From the NCBI GenBank assembly GCA_014379355.1, contig JACMLX010000136.1, positions 1 to 64,000 of the forward strand: a stretch of DNA of 64,000 nucleotides. Reading direction: 5' to 3'. The notes below the pieces were generated by a model, which was not told the DNA's origin, did not search any database, and saw only the letters and a program-made list of their open reading frames with translations. Numbering within the stretch: position 1 is the stretch's first letter; each line of letters begins with the position of its first letter. The position numbers and the translations under genes are program-made. The stretch is from Gemmatimonadaceae bacterium. Lineage in GTDB: Bacteria; Gemmatimonadota; Gemmatimonadetes; Gemmatimonadales; Gemmatimonadaceae. Of the stretch, positions 39,416 through 47,663 are shown piece after piece.

Positions 39416-40648
39416 GTGACGTTCCTGCCACTGAACGGCTTTCCTCCCGCCTCGGCCGACGATGAGTCGCTGACGGCAGGTGGCAATGCGGTGCGTCCGA
39501 TGCGCGACGCGCGCGGCGTGTGTGGCATCGTGCTCGCGGGGACACACCACTGGGGCGATGGCGCGTTCGAACGCGTGCTGCGCGGTCCGCTCCTGCCGAT
39601 CGCGCACACGCCCTTGATCGAGTATCCACTGCAGTGGCTGCGCGATGCCGGCATCGCATCGGTGGTGTTGTGCGCAAACAGTGCCACGCAATCGTTGCGC
39701 ACCGTGCTCGGCGATGGCGCGCCCGGATCCATGTCGCTGTCGTACTTCGAGGATGATGAGCCGCGCGGACCAGCCGGTTGCGCGCGCGATGCTGCCCTCA
39801 TGACGAGTGCTTCGACATTCATCGTCATCGAAGGGACCATCATTCCGACCCTCGATTTCGGCGCGTTGATCGACGCACACCGCGCGTCGCAGGCGACGGC
39901 GACCGTCGTCGTCGAGTTCGACCGGCGGCGTCGCGGCATGGCCAGCGGCGTGCGTCGCCAGCCTGCGGGCATTTACGTCTTCGAACGCGAAGCATTGACG
40001 TCGGTGGCGCAACACGGCTACCAGGACATCAAGGAAGGGCTGCTCGGTCGGTTGAATGGTGAAGGTGAACATGTCGCGATGCACGAAGTGCACGGCTTGT
40101 CGGCGAAGGTGCTGGACTATGCCAGCTACGCGGCGGTGAGTCGCTGGCTCGTGTCGAGCTCCATCGAGCGCCCCGTGTTCCTGCCCAACTACACGCGTGT
40201 CGGTGAGGGCATGTTCCATCCGTCGGCGACCGTGCATCGGTCAGCCAGCATCATCGGCCCGGTGCTACTGGGTGAAGGCGTCATCGTGGAGGAAGGTGCG
40301 ATCGTCGTCGGACCGGCATCCGTCGGCGCCCGATCGATCATCGCGTCCAATGCGATCGTGTCGCGCTCGTTCATCTGGGATGATTGCGTGATCGGATCCG
40401 GCAGCAGCGTGGACTCGTCCCTGCTCGCCGATCGCAGCGTCGTCGTGCCCGGCGATCAATTGAAGAATGCGACCGTCGCGGATTCGTCATCGCCGGTGGA
40501 ACCACCGCCCGCGGACGTGTTGGCGGCGTCCATCGCACTGGACGCACGCATGCGTGCGGGTGGAGGTGCCGAGGGTCGTCGGAGCAGCGTCAGCGGAGCG
40601 GTCGGCAATGATGTCCGATCGGCGCGAATCAGCGAATCACTTACATGA
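39416..40648 (+). CDS. Nucleotidyltransferase-like + left-handed beta-helix protein with degenerate NTP-binding signature
   Basis: GIVLAGTHHWGDGAFERVLRGPLLPIAHTPLIEYPLQWLRDAGI aligns with GGxGTRLxPLTxxxPKPLLPI...PLIEY but lacks GTR and the PK lysine; hexapeptide-like repeats SASIIGPVLLGEGVIVEEGAIVVGPASVG. Confidence 0.65.
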   Translation: MTFLPLNGFPPASADDESLTAGGNAVRPMRDARGVCGIVLAGTHHWGDGAFERVLRGPLLPIAHTPLIEYPLQWLRDAGIASVVLCANSATQSLRTVLGDGAPGSMSLSYFEDDEPRGPAGCARDAALMTSASTFIVIEGTIIPTLDFGALIDAHRASQATATVVVEFDRRRRGMASGVRRQPAGIYVFEREALTSVAQHGYQDIKEGLLGRLNGEGEHVAMHEVHGLSAKVLDYASYAAVSRWLVSSSIERPVFLPNYTRVGEGMFHPSATVHRSASIIGPVLLGEGVIVEEGAIVVGPASVGARSIIASNAIVSRSFIWDDCVIGSGSSVDSSLLADRSVVVPGDQLKNATVADSSSPVEPPPADVLAASIALDARMRAGGGAEGRRSSVSGAVGNDVRSARISESLT

Positions 40649-42414
40649 GCATCATCCCAGTCCTGCTCGACAGTCGCCCCGCGTTTTCCGGCGCGGATTC
40701 GGCGAGCGGGTCACTCCTGCTGCTGCCTGCCGGGAATGAGCTGGTACTGCGGGAAATGATGCGCAGCGTGCTCAAGGTCACGGCGCATCGCCCGATCGTG
40801 CTGTCGTCCTTCGAACCGGACGAGGCGTATCAGAAGCGGATCGTCGACGCATTCTCGGATGTGGATCGGATCACGATGGTGCGCAAGTTCGGCAACGAGT
40901 TGCAGCGCTTTGCCCCATCCGATGTGTTCCTCTTCGTGTCCTCGATCTGCTATCCCGTCGACGGCATCGACCTGCGGCCACTCTGTGCGACGGCGGTGAA
41001 CGATGCGCGCATGGTGCGGCACCTGGTGGCCTTCGAGGCACCCACGCTCCGCACGAAGGAATTGGTGCAGACCGATGACGACGGGCGCGTCCGGCGCATC
41101 CAGCGCTACTTCGAACCGGTGACGTGGCCATTCCCATCCGGCGTGATGGCGTCGCTCGTGCCGGTCGCGTGCGCCCAGATCGCGCTGCCGCTCACGCTCG
41201 GCTCACTCGAGGGGCTGCGCATGCAGCTGACGTCGAGTGGCGTACCGAGCCAGGACGTGCCGTTCCATGGTGACTGCTTCGATCTCGACGATGAGGCGGG
41301 TGCGCTGGCGTTGAGTGAACGACGCGTGAGCGCGCTGCACACGATGCGCGACCTCTCGCGCAATCGCGGCGCGTCGAGGGTACACTCGCTCGTGTCATCG
41401 AAGGCGACGATCGCGGCCACGGCGCGCCTCGTCGGGCCAGTGATGGTGCGCGACGGGGCGTCGATCGGCGAAGGTGCACTCGTGGTCGGTCCGGCCTCGA
41501 TCGGCGAGCGCGCGACGATCGGTGCGGGCGCCATCGTCGCGCAATCACTATTGCTCGCAGACTCCGCCGTCGCGCCGGGTGCGACCGTCCGGCATCGCGT
41601 CGTGAGTGGTGATGCAGTGTCGACTGCGGCCGTGGCCGGCCAACGTCGCCATGCCGCACCGCATCGCGTGGCCGAACCCGATGCGCCGCGTCGCTCCATT
41701 CCAACGTATGTGACGACCAAGGCGCTGCTCGAACCGATCCTTGCCGCCGTCGCACTGATCGTGCTGTCTCCGCTCATGGCCGTGATCGCGATACTGGTGA
41801 AATTCACGTCCACCGGTCCCATCTTCTATGGGGATTCGCGTGAGGGCAAGGATGCGCGTGCATTCAAGTGCTGGAAGTTCCGCAGCATGCTGACGAATGC
41901 CGATGATCTGCAGCGTGCATTGGCGGCGCAGCAGAAGATGGACGGCCCGCAGTTCAAGATGGCGAATGATCCTCGCGTGACGAAAATCGGCGGCATCCTG
42001 CGCAGGTTGAACGTCGACGAATTGCCGCAACTCTGGAATGTGCTGAAGGGTGAAATGAGCCTGGTCGGCCCGCGACCGTCGCCATTCCGCGAGAATCAGA
42101 TTTGTGTTCCCTGGCGCAACGGTCGACTATCCGTGCGACCCGGGATCACCGGACTCTGGCAAGTCTGCCGGAAGGACCGCGAAACGGGTGACTTCCACCA
42201 GTGGATTCATTACGATCTGCTGTATGTCCGCAACGTCTCGTTTCTTCTCGACGTGAAGATTTTCGTCGCCACGATCCTGACGTTGGGTGGGCGCAAGCCA
42301 GTGCCACTCAGCTACATGATTCGTCGTCGTCCGCGGGCGCGTCGCCTCGGCGCGACGACCACGCCTCGCTACCGGGTTCGCGCCGAGAGTGTGCCGAGCA
42401 CCGTGCTGCGATGA
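40645..42414 (+). CDS. Fusion: nucleotidyltransferase-like region + LbH + bacterial sugar transferase (phosphoglycosyltransferase)
   Basis: N-term LLLLPAGNELVLREMMRSVLK; LbH ATIAATARLVGPVMVRDGASIGEGALVVGPASIGERATIGAGAI; C-term KALLEPILAAVALIVLSPLM, WKFRSM, LNVDELPQLWNVLKGEMSLVGPRPSP, RPGITGLWQV; ATGA overlap with previous gene. Confidence 0.82.
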   Translation: MSIIPVLLDSRPAFSGADSASGSLLLLPAGNELVLREMMRSVLKVTAHRPIVLSSFEPDEAYQKRIVDAFSDVDRITMVRKFGNELQRFAPSDVFLFVSSICYPVDGIDLRPLCATAVNDARMVRHLVAFEAPTLRTKELVQTDDDGRVRRIQRYFEPVTWPFPSGVMASLVPVACAQIALPLTLGSLEGLRMQLTSSGVPSQDVPFHGDCFDLDDEAGALALSERRVSALHTMRDLSRNRGASRVHSLVSSKATIAATARLVGPVMVRDGASIGEGALVVGPASIGERATIGAGAIVAQSLLLADSAVAPGATVRHRVVSGDAVSTAAVAGQRRHAAPHRVAEPDAPRRSIPTYVTTKALLEPILAAVALIVLSPLMAVIAILVKFTSTGPIFYGDSREGKDARAFKCWKFRSMLTNADDLQRALAAQQKMDGPQFKMANDPRVTKIGGILRRLNVDELPQLWNVLKGEMSLVGPRPSPFRENQICVPWRNGRLSVRPGITGLWQVCRKDRETGDFHQWIHYDLLYVRNVSFLLDVKIFVATILTLGGRKPVPLSYMIRRRPRARRLGATTTPRYRVRAESVPSTVLR

Positions 42415-43559
42415 CGCGTTCGCGGGCGTGCCGAATCAGTCGGCCTTTCGCTGGGATGGTGAGCGGTCTTGTGGCATGCCTGCTGTCCACATCGGTGTGC
42501 GCGCAGGGGGTGCGAGAGGTCAGGACGCCGAGCTTCTGGTTCCTGGTGCTCGGGGCGGAGCAGGGCTGGGATTCGAATCCCTTGCTGGTGACGGGCGGGG
42601 TCTCAGATGTCATCAGCACCGCCGGCGCGAGTCTCTCGCTGTTCAAGCGACGCCAGGTCAGCACCTACGCAATCAATGCCACTGCCGCCATCAATCGTTT
42701 TCAGAAGAACACGGCCTTCACGAATTTTGCGTACGGCGTGAGTGTGAGTGCGGACCGACGACTCACGGCCGCCGTGACTGTGGCCGCGCAAGTCGGTTTC
42801 GATACCCGGCTGTCATCAGCGGTCGTCGGGGCCGTCGATCTCCCGTTCCTGGGGCTGGTGCAGCAGAAGCAGCTCACATCGACCGTGTCGCTGGCGGACA
42901 GACTCACGGCGCGCACCACGGCGACGGTTCGCGTCGGGTACAGTCAGGCTCAGTTCGATTCGCCGGGTGCGATACCCGGATACCTGGCTTCGGGCAACGG
43001 GCAACTGACGCATGTCATCTCGGTGACCAACACCATCGGGCTGGATGTCAATGCCCAGCAGGGAAACGCGCAGGGCGCGATGACCTCTCTGCAATCGCTC
43101 GGGGTCAACTGGACCAAGGCCTTCGGCAAGGTGGCGTTGATCGCCACTGCAGGCGTCGTGCGAGCCGCGACGCCGGGCAGGGCGACGTACGGTCCATCTG
43201 GTTCTGCGGCGCTCGCCGACAGTATCGGGCCTGGCTACCTGACTGGTGGCTACAGCTACACCGCGTCGCCGGCGTTCGGTCTCGGTGGAATCCTGACGAC
43301 GTCGGCAGTGTTCGCGTCGTACGATTTCGAAGCGCTGCGAGGTAACTTCCTGAGTGTCTCGGGCGTCACTGGACGCAGCAAGCAGAGCGGATCGAGCCTT
43401 CCGGCGTTGCGAGGCGAAAGCGTGTCTGTGCGACTGCGTCGTGTGCTGAATTCGGGACTGACGCTCAGTTTTGGATCATCGTATCGCGCCCGGAAAGACA
43501 CTTTCCTGACCAAGGGCTTTGGCGCGTCTTTTGGATTAGGATTCACGTTCGGCAGTTGA
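42411..43559 (+). CDS. Outer-membrane beta-barrel-like protein
   Basis: Signal peptide LVACLLSTSVCAQG; GWDSNPLLVTGGVSDVISTAGASL; alternating-strand pattern, C-terminal FGLGFTFGS; ATGA overlap with upstream gene. Confidence 0.65.
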   Translation: MTRSRACRISRPFAGMVSGLVACLLSTSVCAQGVREVRTPSFWFLVLGAEQGWDSNPLLVTGGVSDVISTAGASLSLFKRRQVSTYAINATAAINRFQKNTAFTNFAYGVSVSADRRLTAAVTVAAQVGFDTRLSSAVVGAVDLPFLGLVQQKQLTSTVSLADRLTARTTATVRVGYSQAQFDSPGAIPGYLASGNGQLTHVISVTNTIGLDVNAQQGNAQGAMTSLQSLGVNWTKAFGKVALIATAGVVRAATPGRATYGPSGSAALADSIGPGYLTGGYSYTASPAFGLGGILTTSAVFASYDFEALRGNFLSVSGVTGRSKQSGSSLPALRGESVSVRLRRVLNSGLTLSFGSSYRARKDTFLTKGFGASFGLGFTFGS

Positions 43560-43603
43560 TCGGATGTCGTCACGTGGCACTGTCCCAGACCGTCTTGCTT
43601 CCC

Positions 43604-44251
43604 ATGAAAATCTCGCACTGGCATTCCCGGAGTCGCGCGGTAAGCGTGGCTCAACGCTCGATCTGTTGCGCCCTCGCTGTCAGCGTGCTGTCAGCGTGTG
43701 CCTCGGGATCAACCGGCCAGTTCGAATGGGCGGATGCGTACCTGTCACGAACGCCCGGCGCGTCCGACGCCACCTACATGATCGGCGTCGGCGACCTGCT
43801 GGCGGTGCAGGTCTTCGACAATGAGAAAATGTCCACGCGTGGCCGGGTGCGATCTGACGGTCGCATGGCGATCCCGCTGATCAACGACATCGTCGTGGCC
43901 GGCAAGTCACCGACGGCGGCGGCGAACGACATCGCCACCGCGCTGAAGGCAGGCAACCTGGTGCTCAATCCCCGGGTCAACATCGTGGTCGAGGACGTGC
44001 TGCCGGTCCGGATCACCGTGCTGGGTGCCGTCAAGTCGTCGGGCACCTTCGCCGTGGAGCGTGGCAGCGGTGTTGCCGAGGCCCTCGCGGTTGCGGGCGG
44101 TCTCACGGATTTTGCGCACAAGGACCGTATTTTCGTCGTGCGCAAGGTGCCGGAGCCCCTCCGCCTTCGTTTCACATTCAGCTCGCTGACGGACCTCGGC
44201 CGCGCTGGCGGATTTCGCCTCCAACAGGGCGATATTCTGGTGGTTGAATGA
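43604..44251 (+). CDS. Polysaccharide export lipoprotein (Wza/GfcE-like, SLBB)
   Basis: Lipobox LSAC; YMIGVGDLLAVQVFDNEKMSTRGRVRSDGRMAIPLINDIVVAG, VTVLGAVKSSGTF-like SLBB segment. Confidence 0.88.
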   Translation: MKISHWHSRSRAVSVAQRSICCALAVSVLSACASGSTGQFEWADAYLSRTPGASDATYMIGVGDLLAVQVFDNEKMSTRGRVRSDGRMAIPLINDIVVAGKSPTAAANDIATALKAGNLVLNPRVNIVVEDVLPVRITVLGAVKSSGTFAVERGSGVAEALAVAGGLTDFAHKDRIFVVRKVPEPLRLRFTFSSLTDLGRAGGFRLQQGDILVVE

Positions 44252-44373
44252 TCGACCTCCGTCGCAGCGGCCGTGAGCGCCTTCGTGTCGGGCTGCTCGA
44301 GTCGTTGGGCGGTGCACGACGTACAACACGCGACAAGGGGACTGCTCGCCCGCATCGGCAGGCCGCACGGTGA
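44248..44373 (+). CDS. Small basic ORF (41 aa) with 4-nt overlaps at both ends
   Basis: ATGA with upstream stop (44248-44251) and GTGA with downstream start (44370-44373); MIDLRRSGRERLRVGLLESLGGARRTTRDKGTARPHRQAAR. Confidence 0.45.
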   Translation: MIDLRRSGRERLRVGLLESLGGARRTTRDKGTARPHRQAAR

Positions 44374-45581
44374 GCGCGATGCTCGACGCACTCCGTCCGG
44401 CGGATATCGTCGTCCTGCTCCTGTCACTGCCGCTGTTGGCAGCGACCGGGTATCTCGTCCTCCTCACGATCTGTTCCGCGCGGATCCTGCCGCTGCCGGC
44501 TGACGAGACGACGCGATTCGATATCGTGGTGCCGGCGCATAATGAAGCGTCGGGCATCGGCGCGACCGTCGCCAGCCTGCGGCAGATGACGTATCCGGCC
44601 GACCGGTTTCGCATCCTGGTCGTGGCCGACAACTGCACCGACGATACCGCACAGCGCGCACGCGATGCCGGTGCGCAGGTGCTCGAGCGCACGCACGGCA
44701 CTGAACGCGGCAAGGGGTATGCGCTCGCGCATGCGTACGCGCAGTCGCTCTCGGACGGTTTCGCGCAGATGGTCGTCGTGGTGGACGCGGACACGAGCGT
44801 ATCCCGCAACCTGCTGACCGCATTTTCGGCGCGCGCCGTGCGCGGTGCACAGGCCGTGCAGGCGGAGTACGGCGTGCGGAACGCGAACGCGTCATGGCGC
44901 ACACGTCTCATGGTGCTGGCGTTGACGATGTTCCACACCGTTCGCTCGTTGGGTCGGGAGCGACTCGGCCTGTCGTGCGGTCTGCGCGGCAATGGCATGG
45001 GCTTCAGCAGTGATCTGCTGCGTCGCGTGCCACCACGTGCGTTTTCCATCGTCGAGGATGTCGAGTACGGCGTCGCACTTGGCCTGGCGTATACGCGTGT
45101 CGAGTATGTGCACGACGCAGAGGTCCGCGGTGACATGCCGGTGACCGAGGCCGCATCGCGAACACAGCGGGAACGCTGGGAAGGTGGGCGCCTCGCATTG
45201 ATCACGTCATTGGTACCGCCACTGCTGCGCGCCTCATTCCATCGCGCGGGTGCCATTCCGCTCGACCTGGCTCTCGACCTGCTCGTTCCGCCCCTGACGC
45301 TGCTCGCCGGTGGCGTGGTGCTCGGCGCGGTGGTTGCTGGAACTGGCCTGCTGGTCGGCTGGTTGTCGTTTGCCGCGGCGGTTCCGATGCTGCTCTGTGT
45401 GGCGTTCCTCGCCGCGTACGTACTGCGCGGCGCGGCACTCTCTGGTGGCGGCGTGCGCGTGATTGGTGACCTGGCGTGGGCGCCGGTCTACGCAGTGTGG
45501 AAAGTTTCGGTGCTGTTCAGGCCCAGGCGTCGCGATGGCGAATGGGTTCGGACGGCGCGCTCCGACGAGATCGTACCGTGA
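44370..45581 (+). CDS. Membrane-associated glycosyltransferase family 2
   Basis: FDIVVPAHNEASGIGATVASL, VVVDADTSVSRNLL, RGNGMGFSSDLL, EDVEYGVAL, RERWEGGR, C-terminal TM segments. Confidence 0.9.
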   Translation: MSAMLDALRPADIVVLLLSLPLLAATGYLVLLTICSARILPLPADETTRFDIVVPAHNEASGIGATVASLRQMTYPADRFRILVVADNCTDDTAQRARDAGAQVLERTHGTERGKGYALAHAYAQSLSDGFAQMVVVVDADTSVSRNLLTAFSARAVRGAQAVQAEYGVRNANASWRTRLMVLALTMFHTVRSLGRERLGLSCGLRGNGMGFSSDLLRRVPPRAFSIVEDVEYGVALGLAYTRVEYVHDAEVRGDMPVTEAASRTQRERWEGGRLALITSLVPPLLRASFHRAGAIPLDLALDLLVPPLTLLAGGVVLGAVVAGTGLLVGWLSFAAAVPMLLCVAFLAAYVLRGAALSGGGVRVIGDLAWAPVYAVWKVSVLFRPRRRDGEWVRTARSDEIVP

Positions 45582-45594
45582 CGACAAGGTTCAA

Positions 45595-46422
45595 GTGAGG
45601 GCACCCGACAAACGACATCGCGTGCGATTCGGCCGATTGTGGGTCGATGCGCTCGCGTTCGACGATGCGATCGCTGCAGTCAGGCAACTCGTGGCGAGTG
45701 GCGATGGCGGCGCGATCTTCACGCCGAACGTCGACCACGTGGTGATGGCGGACCAGCATGAAGGGCTGCGCAAGGCGTATCGGCGCGCCAGCCTGTCGTT
45801 CGCTGACGGGATGCCACTGGTGTGGACGTCGCGACTGCTGGGGAAGCGCATTCCTGAGAAGTTGTCCGGCTCGGACATGCTGTTGCCGATCATGCAGCTG
45901 GCGGTCGAGAACGACTGGGGTGTCTACCTCCTTGGCGGCATGCCGGGTATTCCAGGCGCCGCAGAGATCGCATCGGAGCGACTCCGCTCGGAATTCGGGG
46001 TGCGCATCGTCGGCGTCGACCCGGCGTTCGTGTCGATGGACGGCAAGAGTGCCGGTGACGCCGAGGTGGTCGCGCGCGTGAAGGCCGCGAAGCCGGACCT
46101 CGTGTTCGTGGCACTCGGTGCGCCGAAGCAGGAAATGTGGATTGCGCGCGCGCTCGACGAGATCAAGCCCGCTGTCGCCATCGGGTGTGGCGCCAGCCTC
46201 GATTTCCTGTCCGGCAAGTTGCAGCGCGCACCGCGATGGATGTCCAACACCGGATTCGAGTGGGCGTACCGATTGGCGCAGGATCCGAAGCGGCTCTGGA
46301 AGCGCTACCTGATTCGCGGCCCGCGATTCCTCGGCATCCTCTGGCGCACGTCGCGCCTGTTGCACGCGCAGCGCGTGAGGATCGTCACGGGAGATACCAC
46401 GTCGCCGGGCGTATCTCTCTGA
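45595..46422 (+). CDS. WecG/TagA/CpsF family glycosyltransferase
   Basis: FTPNVDHVVMA, YRRASLSFADGMPLVWTSRLLG, VYLLGGMPG, LVFVALGAPKQEMWI; GTG 45595. Confidence 0.92.
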   Translation: MRAPDKRHRVRFGRLWVDALAFDDAIAAVRQLVASGDGGAIFTPNVDHVVMADQHEGLRKAYRRASLSFADGMPLVWTSRLLGKRIPEKLSGSDMLLPIMQLAVENDWGVYLLGGMPGIPGAAEIASERLRSEFGVRIVGVDPAFVSMDGKSAGDAEVVARVKAAKPDLVFVALGAPKQEMWIARALDEIKPAVAIGCGASLDFLSGKLQRAPRWMSNTGFEWAYRLAQDPKRLWKRYLIRGPRFLGILWRTSRLLHAQRVRIVTGDTTSPGVSL

Positions 46423-46509
46423 CGGACAGCGGCAGTGTGCCGCGCCAGACACGAAAAAGAATGCGACGTGCGCGCTGCGTTGCCGCGTCCGATGTGTGAG
46501 TGTCCAGCC

Positions 46510-47652
46510 TCAGTCCGTGCGCGGCGAAGGTGACAGCCAGCGCTTGATCGCAACGCGCGAAGGCTCCTCGATCCAATGCAGCACGGCCAACGCCGTGACC
46601 TGGCAGGCGACGAGGTACATCAACGCCCACGGCCACGACGCGTCGTTCTGCGTGATGCCACCGAGCGCAAACAGTCGGGCGCAGTAGCCGATCAGCGGGA
46701 CATGCAACAGGTACAGCGCGAAGGATGCCTCGCCGAGTTGCTTGAGCGGCCGCGTGCTGAGCAGGCGAGCCAATGGTCCCTGGCCCGCGGCCAGCGCGAA
46801 GATCAACACGCAGTAGACGGGCGCCAGCAAGCCGTTGTGGACGAGCAGGTACGGCAGTCGCTCGTGCGCCGCGAGTCCGACACACGCGACGCCGAACGCG
46901 ACCAGCGACACGATCGCGGCACGATGGCCGAGGGCCTGCGGTGCGCGAAGATAGAGCATGCCAAGCGCGATGCCGAGCGCGAATTCCGGCAGTCGAATCG
47001 CCGGATTGAACTTCATCACGGAGAGCCAGGTGGCGTACGACGCGGCGGTGACCGTCCCGAGCTTGTCCGGGTCCACGCGCAGGTAGAGCAATGCGGCACC
47101 GTATGCGAGTGCGAGACAGGCGGCGGCGATGACGAGCAGTGCGGCGGTGCGACGCCGACAGAGCCACCAGCCCAGCAGTGGAAACAGCAGGTAGAAGAAC
47201 GCCTCCACCGACAGTGACCAGCCAGGACAATTCAGGCGACACGCGTAGGCCGGAATCCACGCTTGTACCAGCGTGAGATTCGCAGCGATCACGGCGAGGA
47301 GGAACCGTGCGTTGGCCATCACACCGCCGTGCCGAGACGCTTCCGCGATGAGCACCGGAATGCCGATTGCGACACCGAGAGCGTACACGGCGTAGATGCG
47401 GGCCACGCGTGCCACGAGAAACGAGCGAACGGAGCGCACGCCGTTGCCGTCCGGCGTCAGGTAGTTGTACGCGAGAATGAATCCCGACAGCACGAAGAAG
47501 AGGCTGACACCGCTGTAGCCTCCGCCGAAGGGATCGAGAAACGACGCTCGCTGCAGGCCCGGTGCCGCGCTGCGTGTGTGAAAGAGCACGACCTGCACGG
47601 CCGCGACGAATCGCAGGCCGGTGAGGGCCGGAAGTGCGGGACGTTGATCCAT
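46510..47652 (-). CDS. Acyltransferase 3 family membrane protein
   Basis: LPALTGLRFVAAVQVVLFHTRS, GGYSGVSLFFVLSGFILAYNY, CPGWSLSVEAFFYLLFPLLG. Confidence 0.92.
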   Translation of the reverse strand: MDQRPALPALTGLRFVAAVQVVLFHTRSAAPGLQRASFLDPFGGGYSGVSLFFVLSGFILAYNYLTPDGNGVRSVRSFLVARVARIYAVYALGVAIGIPVLIAEASRHGGVMANARFLLAVIAANLTLVQAWIPAYACRLNCPGWSLSVEAFFYLLFPLLGWWLCRRRTAALLVIAAACLALAYGAALLYLRVDPDKLGTVTAASYATWLSVMKFNPAIRLPEFALGIALGMLYLRAPQALGHRAAIVSLVAFGVACVGLAAHERLPYLLVHNGLLAPVYCVLIFALAAGQGPLARLLSTRPLKQLGEASFALYLLHVPLIGYCARLFALGGITQNDASWPWALMYLVACQVTALAVLHWIEEPSRVAIKRWLSPSPRTD

Positions 47653-47663
47653 GTGCGCGGCGA

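Noticed and set aside
43907-45256. 449-aa minus-strand ORF
   Set aside because: Antisense shadow of the Wza-like and GT2 genes
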